Below the pieces are notes generated by a model, which did no database searches, had not been told where the DNA came from, and worked only from the letters and a program-made list of their open reading frames with translations. The position numbers were made by a program, and so were the translations under genes. Source: Elymus sibiricus (taxonomy: Eukaryota > Streptophyta > Magnoliopsida > Poales > Poaceae). Taken from it: DNA of 64,000 nt. Shown piece by piece: positions 47,540 through 58,800 of the stretch. Location: the NCBI GenBank assembly GCA_039707655.1, contig CM077667.1, positions 64,385,628 to 64,449,627 of the forward strand. Reading direction: 5' to 3'. The number at the start of each line of letters is the position of its first letter. The stretch's first letter is position 1.

Positions 47540-47870
47540 GCTCTCTGTATGCGTCGTCCAGGGTGTGCTTATTGTGTTGTGGGACGCGATCGAAAGCGTG
47601 AAGAGACTATGGTTAATGGTCATGGGTATAAATGGGGTCGGACATCCTGGAAAACCGGCACGTCCGGATGGCAGTTTTTGCAGCGCGTGATTCAGTCATG
47701 GAGCACGTAACTGCATGGGGCGACGCGCGTGGCGCAACCGCATGCATATGGAGCCCCGAACATGATCGTGGGCCGGCCCCAACCGGTGGCAGAGCACGCG
47801 TGGAGGGGTGCGAGAGCAGAGCACGCGCAGGGACGCGAGAGCAGAGCATGCAGTGGGATGCGAGGTCGGA

Positions 47871-47990
47871 CTAGACCACTCTGTACTTGTCGTCGTCAAG
47901 TAACAGGTCCATGACGTTGGAGTTCTCCATCCAGATCGGATGTTTGGTGTACACCACGAACCGACAGGGCGTGTCCACTATGGCATGCAT
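47871..47990 (-). pseudogene. second, 5'-only copy of the exonuclease gene
   Basis: ATG 47990 (MHAIVDTPCRF) leads through VVYTKHP and DDDKYRVV, matching the N-terminal segment of the gene at 46838-47539. It ends in TAG at 47871 exactly where GFD should follow. It lies about 330 bp upstream on the same strand, as a partial tandem duplication or independently captured fragment. The spacer 47540-47870 shows no gene. Confidence 0.65.
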
Positions 47991-48010
47991 GGTGAACTGG
48001 CGCTCGTCGT

Positions 48011-48436
48011 CAGTAGCCACTGGGAGCGCCGTTGGAGCCGCGCAGGCGGTCGTGGTTCTGCTTCTTAAGGTCCGGATATTAATCGTCAATTGCATATTGA
48101 TGTCCAGATATTAATCGGCCATTGCATACTAAGGGAAAGATAGTAGTACCAAAATAAGAGTCTCCCTCATAAGATGTCATTTGCATGGTTGTATCACAAA
48201 TGACAGAAATAGTACAAAGGTTCAAATTCCAGCATTACAAGGCTCAAATTCAAAGATTATAAGGTTCAAACCGATAATAGAAATGAAATTCAGCTGATGC
48301 AAAAACGTTGTCATGCAGCTCTAGACGCCCGCGCTGATCAGCTGAACATGAACATATATGATAGGTTCATACTGATATTACTACGAGTTTCACAACTTCA
48401 ATGTTTCTGCAAAGGGATCCGCCACTGACATGTCAT
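48011..48436. other. spacer between exonuclease fragment and F-box gene
   Basis: AT-rich, probably including the F-box gene's 3' UTR. Repeats of GGTTCAAA / AAATTCAAA occur near 48220-48270. No gene is seen. Confidence 0.4.
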
Positions 48437-49975
48437 TTATGGGCTTGGCATTAGGACTTCTGAATAGTCTGTCAAATGAAAACGAAATTGAGCTTCTGTA
48501 GAGAGTTTTCCATTCTGTCCTACTCGCCGGAGCTGATCATCAAACCATTCTTTTTTGCGCGATAAATGTAGGGAAAATCTCATTATCTTTAGCACACTTG
48601 CTCTCACAACAAAGAACCTAGCGAATATAATCTCTGGTAAGGTCCCTCGATAGGAGTTCAAAGTAATTTCTGAGAGATGGAGATCAAGGCATTCGATGGG
48701 ATTGTTATATTGTATCACATTATCCACTACCGGACCTAACCGTATCTGTGAAAGAAGAAAATGTATTAGTGCTTGGACACACAACGGACCTCTTACGATT
48801 TGCAGGGTTTCAAAATTTGAACTCCCTTGTGGTTAAAATTTAACATGAAAGAGCATCACCTCGACATATAGCTTCTCCAGGAACGGAAAGCATCTCAGCA
48901 ATCTGACAACTTGGTCCAGGTCGGGGCCGATAGATTCTACTGCTAAGACCTTCACTCTGAGTAGATACGGGGTCAAGCTTGTCGATATGATTTTCTAGAT
49001 GACAGACGAACATACATCTTTAATACAGAAAAAAATGTTAATTTAAGAATGAGAAGAGGGCGATTGTTGTACCTGGACGGTTATGGATCCAAAAACAAGT
49101 TCAGATAAGTTGACGAGCGAGTAGCCAAACACTGTCAATTTCGGCGCATGAATGACCCTGATTCTTGTTGGACCTTGTTGATCAACAACAAGTAATCTCT
49201 CAAGTAAATGCACGTCCACAATGACCATTTGGTGATTCACCTACTGCGATCTCCTGTTGCAACACCAGCAATACACACAAATTGCCCGGAGACTCATGGA
49301 GGTGATTTGGAGGCTACTCAACCCATTGATTGCCTGAATATGAAGGTACTCGAGCGCAGTACAGCCGGCGGAGCAGGCGCTCCATGTCGTCGTTGGGGAT
49401 GCAGACGGCGACAAGCTCAAGGTGCTTCAGTCGAGGTAGCAAAAGAGCGGGATTGGCGTTAATCTGGGGAAAATGGCAGTTCAAGAACGTTGCGAAGCGC
49501 AGCATTGGCGCGAGGCGCAGTGCAAAGGGTGGCACTGGGTGCATATGTCCATCATTGAAAGTGAGCTCCTCGAGATGATCTAGGGCTGGCGATAAGAACC
49601 ACTCATCAAGCTTGGCTCGGTCCTTGCCATTGGAACGGAACTTGCCCATGGTAAGGCCTTTGATTGGGCCACAGTGCGTGCCGAGGATCTGGGATAATGC
49701 ATCCAAGCGTTTGCGATAACCAGTGCAAAGCATGTGATCGCTGATGATGCCGAGAGGGGCGCAGCGCCATAGGGGGCGCCACCACCGAGAGAGGACGGTT
49801 GTGTGCACGCCATCTTCGATAGGGAGGATGAAGATGATGACTCTCAACATATCGTCGAGGAGGCTGCTGATGTAGTCTACGCCTATCGGAGGCGCTTGTG
49901 TTTCTGGCTCAGCCTGCCTCCGCTTGTTGGCAACCTCGACATCCACGTCCGAAGAATGGCCGCTGGCATATCTTT
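48437..49975 (-). pseudogene. F-box/FBD (LRR-type) protein gene, broken
   Basis: Exons 49975-49073, 48994-48860 and 48745-48437 on the minus strand, with GT-AG borders and in-phase joins. The N-terminal F-box reads DYISSLLDDML...VLSRWWRPLWRCAPL, followed by leucine-rich segments (LPRLKHLEL) and a C-terminal FBD domain (NPIECLDLHL, FFVVRASVLKIM). Such proteins recruit targets to SCF ubiquitin ligases. Lesions: one extra base near 49366 shifts the frame, and TAG at 49241-49243 follows. No ATG lies in frame upstream of the F-box. Instead a splice acceptor (TTGACAG) marks the exon start and joins in phase with exons further upstream. It may be a native gene remnant or cargo of CACTA C. Confidence 0.85.
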
Positions 49976-50186
49976 CTGTCAAGAGTGGAGCAGTGGGAGG
50001 ATAGTGATTATGTAGCTAGATCAGGGTAGAAGAATAGTGCATTGATAATTACAAGTTACTACTTACTAGGTAGGAACAGTTTTAACAGATTAAGAAAATG
50101 AAATCCAAATTGGTTGCTGAAATACTACACAGTTACATTGATATTGCTATGCAAGTCAACATGCAGATACTACAAAGAACACTTAC

Positions 50187-50908
50187 TTCCAACAAAGCAT
50201 GTACGGAGAATGTCGTCGGGGAAGTTAGCATTTATCGTATGGTAATGCTCTTTTAGGTGCAGCGTAATTTTAGTGCCAGCTTTCAGTACATAAAACTTAG
50301 AAATTTCTCCCCAAATGCCTTCTTCAAAATAGGAGTGACAATCTTCATCAATTTTTACAGAAACAACGATTGTAAATCCATGGTTTGTGCTCAATATGAC
50401 ATCCCTCGAGTCTTCAGTTATATAAAGGCCAAGATTTAGCGCTACAGTTGTCGTTGCAACGCAAGGGATGTACTGCAGGAAATGATAAGATTGTTATAGA
50501 ACAGGGTAACGTGATAGTATGGGAGTAGTAGTTAAAGGAATAGCATGCACATCAGTTGATTTGAAAGGACAAAAAATTACAAGTAAACAGATAATGTAAC
50601 CATGATGCCATGCAAATATATATGAGAGTAAACGAAAGAACAATACAACATTAATTTTCCTAATATAGAAGGAGAAGAAGAAGAAGAAGAAATCACATTT
50701 GACGTAAATGCTGCATGTGGCATCTTTTATCCAAATATAGCAATCTATAGTATAGGTTCAGAAAAAGAATAGGCCATGCATGTCAACCCATGTAGTGTGA
50801 GAATTAACATACCGTGCGCTCTGTGAAGTCGTCTGGTACGGTGAGATGGAACTCCTCGATTTTTTGGCCGAGTCCGCATAGCCCTGATGTGTCCTTGCAC
50901 TGTACACT
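50187..50908 (-). pseudogene. two exons upstream of the F-box gene, weak B3-like similarity
   Basis: Minus-strand exons 50908-50813 (exactly 32 codons) and 50472-50187 (95 codons plus one base) have GT-AG borders. The product contains KIEEFHLTVPDDF, then GFTIVVSVKIDED, WGEISKFYVLKAGTKITLHL and NANFPDDIL. The W-I-Y-LK-GT pattern is reminiscent of a B3 DNA-binding fold, but I cannot assign it securely. The last base of the second exon completes a codon with the acceptor at 49975, continuing into the F-box frame. A further 5' exon ending at 51035 (SPMKNQ) is possible; no ATG is resolved. It could be a separate gene or the 5' half of a fused transcript. Confidence 0.5.
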
Positions 50909-51139
50909 CTATGAATGAAAACCCTGAAATCAGCTAGAAGAAACATGAATCCACGGCAATTTCGGACGGGTGATTAAAAGGGGCGGACGGACTGGGATAA
51001 GAGATGAGCGGAAATATTTCAGTAGATTAGTTACCTGGTTCTTCATGGGGGAAAGACTAGTACCGAAGATTCCCCAATCGGGCGAGCTAGGTCGACAACG
51101 AGCAGCATCGAGAAAGTCAGTGCCGATAGGCCGCGGCAA

Positions 51140-51806
51140 TCGGTAGTGGAGATATGCGGTGGCGTTTTGTGGCAGCCGACGGTGGTGACATGCGTCGAGC
51201 TAAGTGGTTGCCGCAGGGATAGGCGGTGACATGCATGGAGAGTCCCGGAGTACTAGTGTTAGTGTAGGTGCTACTGGGGTGGGGAGGGGGAGGGGGAGGG
51301 GAGCAGGCGAAGGTTTTGTGACGTGTGGGTACTGATGTTTTTTTTCAAGTGGTGCTGAGGGTTTCTGTCCTAGAATAATGTGCTTCGGAGGAAACGGTTT
51401 ATTAGATCCAACCGTGTGTGATAAATCCTGTATCAATATTACTCTCAAGTAAACTAGCACTCTGGTGTGATGGAGATACCGCATAATGAAAGTCGTCGCA
51501 CAATTTCAATCTCAGGAAAAAAAATATAATACACAAGCATAGATATAATACACACAAACTAGATAGATTCAATCCAATATTTTTTTTGAAACTGTCAATC
51601 CAACATCTCATCTTCATGCTTGATGGTTAAGATTCTCCAGGAACTGGGCATACGCGGCGTGCGCTATCCTGCAAGAATACTTCTGCTTGAAGGAGCCAAC
51701 GGCTCATCCTCTTGCATGCGCCAGAACACTAGAGTACGTGTTGTTAATCTTATGGGTGCAGAACAGGCATCCATAGCCCCCATTCTTCGTGACACGCTTG
51801 TTATAC
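51140..51806. other. intergenic, nothing assigned
   Basis: Contains a G-rich run (GGGGAGGGGGAGGGGGAGG, about 51280-51300) and AT-rich DNA. A short plus-strand frame at 51620-51892 runs into the chromovirus LTR and is not credible. Confidence 0.4.
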
Positions 51807-52512
51807 TGTCAAGGCCGGTTTTCCAAAAAAAACATTTATTGAAAAACCGTCCTGATAGTCCGGCCAGTACAGAAAATCCTTCTTACTGGTAGACAAATCC
51901 TTTATACAGAAATCCAGTAGTACTAAATATATTACAGGGTTGAGCGGAGGCTGCTCAACAATTTATTACAAGCACGCCAATATTACACATAAAGGTGGAT
52001 ATGACACAATGGATGTGGTGGCATACTACTGACTCGTAAAAAAAAAAGGTGGATATGTCACAGTGGTGAGAGTGACATAACTCTAATATCTTACAGCTCA
52101 TCAAGCATCGGAGTGAGGCTCGATGATTTATTTGGGTAGCGGAAGCGTATATAATACAAGTGACAAACTCCAGGATCGCAAGAGACTGACTGGGACTCCT
52201 CTAGGCGTCGGACTCGCTATCGTACTCTTCATCCATAAGATCGCCTTCGTCAACATCTGGCCAAAACAATAGCCAGGGACAAGCCAGTGAGTACTTTGAA
52301 TGTACTCGCAAACAGTTTGGACATAAGATATAACAAATGCAAACATTATGCACATGAGCAGAATTAGCAGTACACACACATGTATTAAAATTTGTATCAC
52401 AAAAATAAAGAAAAGGAAGTCGGGCGGTAATCCTCCCGAAATCCCAATAAAATAAGAAGAAGGCCGATCGGGTGTCTGAAGCGACGCCTCGAAAGGTAAG
52501 AAATAAATGACG

Positions 52513-52818
52513 TGCCTCAGTCGGGCGTCTGAGCGACACCGCATAAAGGGCTTATGTCAAAATTTAAATAACAAGAATGCCACAGTCGGACGTCTGAGCG
52601 ACATCACATAAAGGGCTTATATCAAAAGTAAATGACAAGCATGCCACAGTCGGACGTCTGAAGCGACATCACATAAAGGGCTTATATTGAAAAGTAAATG
52701 TAGCAGTGCCACAGTCGGACGTCTGAAGCGACATCACATAAAGGGCTTATATTGAAAAGTAAATGTAGCAGTGCCACAGTCGGACGTCTGAAGCGACATC
52801 ACATAAAGGGCTTATATC
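52513..52818. repeat. 65-bp tandem repeat, five units, in the chromovirus LTR
   Basis: Units start at about 52513, 52578, 52642, 52707 and 52772. Each contains GCCACAGTCGGACGTCTG, GCGACATCACATAAAGGG and an A-rich tail. Units 3-5 are nearly identical. A partial unit precedes them near 52460. Confidence 0.92.
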
Positions 52819-54556
52819 AGTAACATTAAAATACGAGTAATCCAGGAGGTAACACCATCCCAAGGAATACCCGGCATATCACAATAATAAACAGGTTAGT
52901 CCATCACAAGAATAATATTCAGCCAAATTCACTTCTGTTGTTTAACATATTAGTTCTCCAGAGACTGACACTGAGACCGACACTTGACCTGTCAACCAAC
53001 GTCCTTGACCGTGGACACGGCTACTCGAATAGTTTTGACTCTGCAGAGGTTGTACTCTTTACCCACAGTCAACGGATTTCAGTAGTCACAAAGGACTAGT
53101 TCCGTCTACGGTATTTTAGAAGAAAACACATCTGACCAGTACACACCCATTTTTCATCCCGCTGCCAGGAATCACCCTAGGCAACGTTCCAGAAAAACCT
53201 TAAGACGGGGAGGCCACTACCTCGAATAGCATGGGATCAAATTTATATCGCGCGCTCTAAGGGGTGCCCCCCTCTCGGTCCAACCGGAAACACCCATGCC
53301 CCCTGACCGGATGACTGGCTTTATCCAGGGCCATGGTACCTTCATCACGGCCCCTCTATTTGGTGTGTACATGGAAAGAGGTTTGCAACTTACTAAACCG
53401 TATTCTTTGCAGAAAACATGTGGTAGCACGAAAAGAAGGTGAACGGGGACAAGACTCGATCTATGTCAACACTGGAGTTTAAACAGTTTTCTTTGTTAAT
53501 ACCGGCATGCTCCAACAATACCGGCGTACAACCTATCATGCCACAACATGACTAGGTTGCCTCATATCTCATCAAGTTTTGTGGCTCACTTGTAACCCAT
53601 CATGTATGAAATAAACATATTTCAAATACTTCCATAACCATGTCATGCAAAACATCATGCAAGCAAACATGCAAAACACTCGTCATATCAAAGGTTCAAA
53701 CATGCTTGCCTGGTTCGGAGTAGTCGGAGTCTAACTCAGTGAAGTTGACGGCACCGTCTCCTTCCTCGGTATCTACGAAATCACATATACGAATTCTAAC
53801 GTAAATACCGCGCGTGACAAAAAGTTGTTCCAAATATTTTTCAAATAAATACTATAAAAAACTAGACAGAAAAATAAAGGTGACAGAAAAAGAATCAACT
53901 AAAAATCAGTTTTAGTTTAAAAGTTATAAAGAAAACAAATCCAGGGACTAATCTGTTATAAACAGAAAGTTTCCCAGGGGCTAGATTGAAAAGAACAGAA
54001 AACGTTTCGGGGAAACTACGCCAGCTCAAAGAGAAAACGTACTCTGCCCGAATACGCCAACGGAAAACAGTTCGAAAAAAAAGAAGAGAGGCTGACAGGG
54101 GGGTCCACCTGTCAGGTTTGAAAACGGCTCGCCGGCGCAAGAGAGCTTACGGCGATCGCCGGCGACGAACCACGGCGAGCTAGAGGGAAAGAAGGGTACC
54201 GGCGTGCTCAGGGGAATGGACCGCGTCGGTGAGAAGTGGAAGGAGTCGACGGGAAGCACCACGGCGACGACCTACTCCTCTCCGGCGGACGGCGGCGTCG
54301 GGTGAAGTTGGATCTCGACGGAGAGGTCTGCTTTCACCGAATTGACGCGCGGGTTAGAACGGGCGGTGGAAAATATTACTACTGGCAAGTTTTGGGCGGC
54401 GGGGATGCACTGACCAGAGCGAATCGACCGGGAGCCCGAGGCGGATCGGGGCGGCCGGAGTCGGAGAAGAAGACTTCCCCGAGTCCCTCTGGTGAGCTTG
54501 GCGTGGCTATGGGAGTAGGAGGAGGTGTGCTGGAGCGAGTGGAGGGGCTAGGGCTC

Positions 54557-54564
54557 TATTTATA
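54557..54564 (-). promoter_or_regulatory. LTR TATA box of the chromovirus
   Basis: The minus strand reads CTATAAATAG, followed by a GC-rich, C/T-rich leader. This is a strong plant TATA context and points transcription toward the element. The equivalent box in the 5' LTR is outside the window. Confidence 0.75.
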
Positions 54565-55867
54565 GCCGGAATCGAGGGGGTGCCCGAGAACGGGATAAGT
54601 CCGGCGAGCGATTACGGCGAGGCAGTGGCTTAGCAGGCGGTTTGCAGATGTCGGCAGCTTCGGATTCGACCCCAGGTTCCATTCAATGCATTAGCTCGGC
54701 CTAATTTGGCCTGGTGCTCGGGAATTGAACGGAACGGCCTCACGGGCTCGTCGGCGGCAGGGAGCGTGCTCTGCGCCTCCCAGGACACGGCGAGTGTCCC
54801 TTAGCGCGCTCTGAAGATAAGATGGCCACGCGGAAGCTCCTGGAGGTTTGGGCGGTGCTGGATTGCGGTGATCTTCGCTGCACCTCTCTGGCGGCCGCAG
54901 CGGGAGGTTCTGTCGCCGCGGTACTCGCCGGAGACGATGGGACGGCTCACCACCGACGCCCACGTCCAGCCAACCGACCGTGCGGCGCGTGGATAAGAAG
55001 GAGGAGCAGTGAGCAATCGACCAAAACGGCTACTAGCGAGATTGACGATGATCTCTGTCAGAAACGACACTGCCTCCTCTCTGAATTCTGAATTTTTTTC
55101 TGAAACTGACAGGAACAGTGCACTGAACCTGCTCGATGAAATGATTCTGGCACGAGGAAAATTTATCTGGAGCTGAAACTTGGTGAGGGGGTTTCTTGAT
55201 GCATCTAGAGGCTCCCTGATTTTTGTCAGAATTCTTGGAAGAAAGAAAATATGAATTCCATCCAATTTTGCAAATCTGGTCCAAACTTGCAGTGGACAGA
55301 ATTTGAAATTTTTGAACTGTGGACCAGGAGATTTTTGGTGATCTAGGTTGAGGGTTCTAAGGAGAAGCTGGGGAAATTTTCTTGGGGTCAAAGATCAAAG
55401 AAATCTGGTACTTCCTTTGTAAATCAAAGGAGTCCAGGAAAAAGACAGAAAAAGAATTGAGAAGGAATTAAATAGAATAAAAATCAAAAATAGGTTGAAA
55501 CTTGCTGGAATTGGATGCTTGACTTGATCCAAAGTGGATAGGATAGATTTTGGAAGAAAGATCTTTAGGAAAGATTATGGCAAGGAGTGACATAGGATTC
55601 TTCTTAAAAAGAAAGGAATAAATCCAAATAAAAGAATTATTTTAATAAAAGAAAAAGTAAAAGAATCCAAGAGTAATTGTGTTGACACAATCACAAGATG
55701 AAAAACCCTTAAGACCAGAACCAAATTTGAGAAAGGTCTCAAAAAGAATTGCCATCAAAATTTATTTAGAAGGAGGTTCTCTTGGAAAAAAAATTCAAAT
55801 GACCTCCTCCAAAACCAAAATAAGAATTTGCTGGCAAAAACCAAATTAAAATTTTTGGGGTGTTACA

Positions 55868-55884
55868 ACACCTACCCCCTTAGG
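55868..55884 (-). other. polypurine tract of the chromovirus
   Basis: The minus strand reads CCTAAGGGGGTAGGTGT just before TGTAACACC. The gag-pol stop codon TAA (55882-55880) lies inside it. Confidence 0.8.
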
Positions 55885-58800
55885 AAAAATCTCGTCCCCG
55901 AGATTTCAGCTGATCCTTAAACAGGTGTGGGTGCTCTGCCTGAAGGAAATCCTCTCTTTCCCATGTTGCTTCATCCTCAGTGTGATTGCTCCATTGAACC
56001 TTGAAAAACTTGATTATATTCTGACAGGTCCTTCTTTCAGACTCTTCCAATATTTTTATTGGATGTTCTCGGTATGTGAGATCTGGTTGAACGTCAATAC
56101 TCTCATGAGATACACGCTTCGCTGGATTGCTCACACATTTCCTTAATTGTGAGATGTGAAATACGTCATGTACGTCTGACAGTTCTGCTGGTTGGTCTAG
56201 CTGGTAGGCTACTGTGCCTCTTCGTGCAAGTATGCGGAAAGGTCCAATAAATCGTGGTGCCAGCTTTCCTTTAACTTTGAATCTCTGCAGGCCCCTCATC
56301 GGGGATACTCATAGATATACGTAATCACCGGGTTCAAAACTGATTTCACGATGTTTTTGATCATAATAACTCTTTTGTCGGCTCTGTGCTGTCTTGAGTC
56401 GATCCCTGATTTGTTTAACTTTTTCCTCGGCCTCCTTGAGAATGTCTGGGCCGAAGATACGGCTGTCTCCTGTCTCTGACCAATTTAACGGAGTACGGCA
56501 TCTCCGCCCGTACATGGCTTCAAAAGGTGCCATTTGCAGACTGGCTTGGTAACTGTTGTTGTACGCGAATTCGGCGTATGGTAAGCTTTCTTCCCAACTG
56601 GTTCCATAAGTGAGAACACATGCTCTTAGCATGTCTTCTAGGATCTGATTCACTCGTTCAGTCTGTCCTCCAGTCTGTGGATGGTATGCTGTACTGAATA
56701 CTAGTTGAGTTCCCAGAGCTTGTTGTAAATGATCCCAAAATCTGGAGACGAATTGAGTGCCTCTGTCGGATATTATAGTCTTTGGAACTCCATGTAAACA
56801 GACAATACGGTTGAGATAAAGTCTGGCAAGCTTCTGTGTGGTGTGGGTTGTTTTCACTGGAATAAAATGTGCCACTTTGGTTAACCTGTCGGTGATGACC
56901 CATATGGCATCATTTCCGTGTCGTGACCGGGGTAGCCCGACAATAAAATCCATTCCAATCTCGTCCGACTTCCATTCAGGTATCTTGTTTGGCTGTAATA
57001 AACCTGCTGGTTTTTGGTGCTCGGCTTTAATGCGTTGGCATGAATCACAACATGCAATGAACGTGGCTATATCCCTTTTCATACCGTGCCACCAAAAATT
57101 TTCCTGTATGTCTTTGTACATTTTGGTTCCTCCTGGGTGGATTGAATATGGAGCGGTGTGGGCTTCAACTAAAATTTGTTGTTTGAGGTCCTCTATATTT
57201 GGTACGCATAACCTGTCTCCGTACCATAATATTCCCTTGTCATCCACGACAAATTCTGAGGCCTTGCCCATACTTACTTTTCTTTTTATGCCTTCGATGC
57301 TAGGATGTCCATGCTGAGCTTCTTTGATTTGCTCCATCAAGGTGGGCTGAATTTCTAAATTTGCCACAGTACCTTCGGTGACAAAAATCATGTTGAGCTT
57401 GGCAAACTCCCGCTGAAATTCAGGTCTCAAATTTTGCAGACTGCCGTTGCTTGAGCTTGGGTTTCGGCTGAGAGCATCTGCTACGACATTCGCCTTGCCT
57501 GGATGGTAGTGAATACCAACATCATAGTCCTTCACTAATTCCAACCAGCGTCGTTGTCGCAAATTGAGTTCCGGCTGTGTGAAAATATATTTGAGACTTT
57601 TATGGTCTGTATATATTTCACAACGATTTCCAAGCAGAAAATGACGCCACTCCTTGAGTGCATGTATAACTGCTGCCAATTCCAAGTCATGGGTAGGATA
57701 ATTTTCTTCATGTCGTCGGAGCTGTCTTGAAGCATAAGCGACTACTTTACCTTCTTGCATTAGTACACATCCAAGACCTTTCCTGGACGCGTCGCAATAT
57801 ACTTCAAAATTTTTGTGTATGTCTGGTATGACCAAAACTGGTGTTGTTGTTAATTTCTTCTTTAACTCTTGAAAACTTTTCTCACAGGCATCGGTCCATT
57901 CAAATTTCTTATCCTTCTTGAGTAGTTGGGTCATAGGTTTTGCTATGGTGGAAAATCCCTCAATAAATCTTCGATAATATCCAGCCATTCCCAGAAAACT
58001 TCGAACGTCTGTTACGTTGGCTGGTTGTTTCCATTCAAGCACAGCCTTGACTTTTTCTGGGTCCACGGCAACACCTTCTTGGTTTAGTACGTGGCCTAGA
58101 AAACCAACTTGTTTTAACCAAAATTCACATTTGCTGAATTTGGCGTACAATTGATGTTTTCTTAATTCTCCCAGTACCATTCTGAGATGTTCAGCATGTT
58201 CTTCTGGTGTCTTGGAATATACCAAAATGTCATCAATGAACACCACAACAAATTTGTCCATATATTTCATAAACACCTTATTCATGAGATGTACGAAATA
58301 TGCAGGGGAATTTGTCAGTCCGAACGGCATTACCGTAAATTCATATAAACCGTATCGGGAGGTGAATGCTGTCTTGGGAATATCTTCTGTCCGTATTTTT
58401 AATTGATGATATCCTGACCTCAAATCAATTTTTGAGAAAACCTTGGCTTGTGCGAGCTGGTCAAATAAATCATTTATTCGCGGCAGTGGATATTTATTTT
58501 TGATGGTGACCATGTTCAGGGCTCGATAGTCCACACATAGTCTCAGAGTTTCATCTCTTTTCTTGGCAAACAGTACTGGTGATCCCCAAGGTGAGGAGCT
58601 GGGCCTGATATAACCTTTGTCCAGTAATTCTTTTATTTGCTTCTTTAATTCTACCAACTCAGATGGTGCCATTCTGTATGGTTTCTTGTAGATAGGTTCG
58701 GTGCCAGGTGCTAGTTCAATGATGAACTCTATTTCACGGTCTGGTGGCATACCTGGTAGCTCTTCTGGAAATACATCTGGAAATTCACAGACCACCGGAA

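Larger units (their letters stand above)
51807..55867 (-). repeat. 3' LTR of the chromovirus
   Basis: 4061 bp. On the minus strand U3 spans about 55867-54565, a TATA box lies at 54557-54564, and a GC-rich presumed R/U5 leader follows. A 65-bp tandem array is at 52513-52818. Minus-strand frames in the leader, for example 55391-54801, are not supported as genes. Confidence 0.95.

Noticed and set aside
46979..47710. 243-codon plus-strand ORF
   Set aside because: It is antisense to the exonuclease pseudogene, which has the recognisable domain.
52513..52818. Regular repeats resembling a CRISPR array
   Set aside because: Units are contiguous tandem repeats with similar spacers, inside a plant LTR and duplicated in the other LTR. 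No cas genes.
54801..55391. 196-codon minus-strand ORF in the chromovirus LTR
   Set aside because: It lies mostly in U3 upstream of the LTR TATA box, with no recognisable domain. Likely chance.
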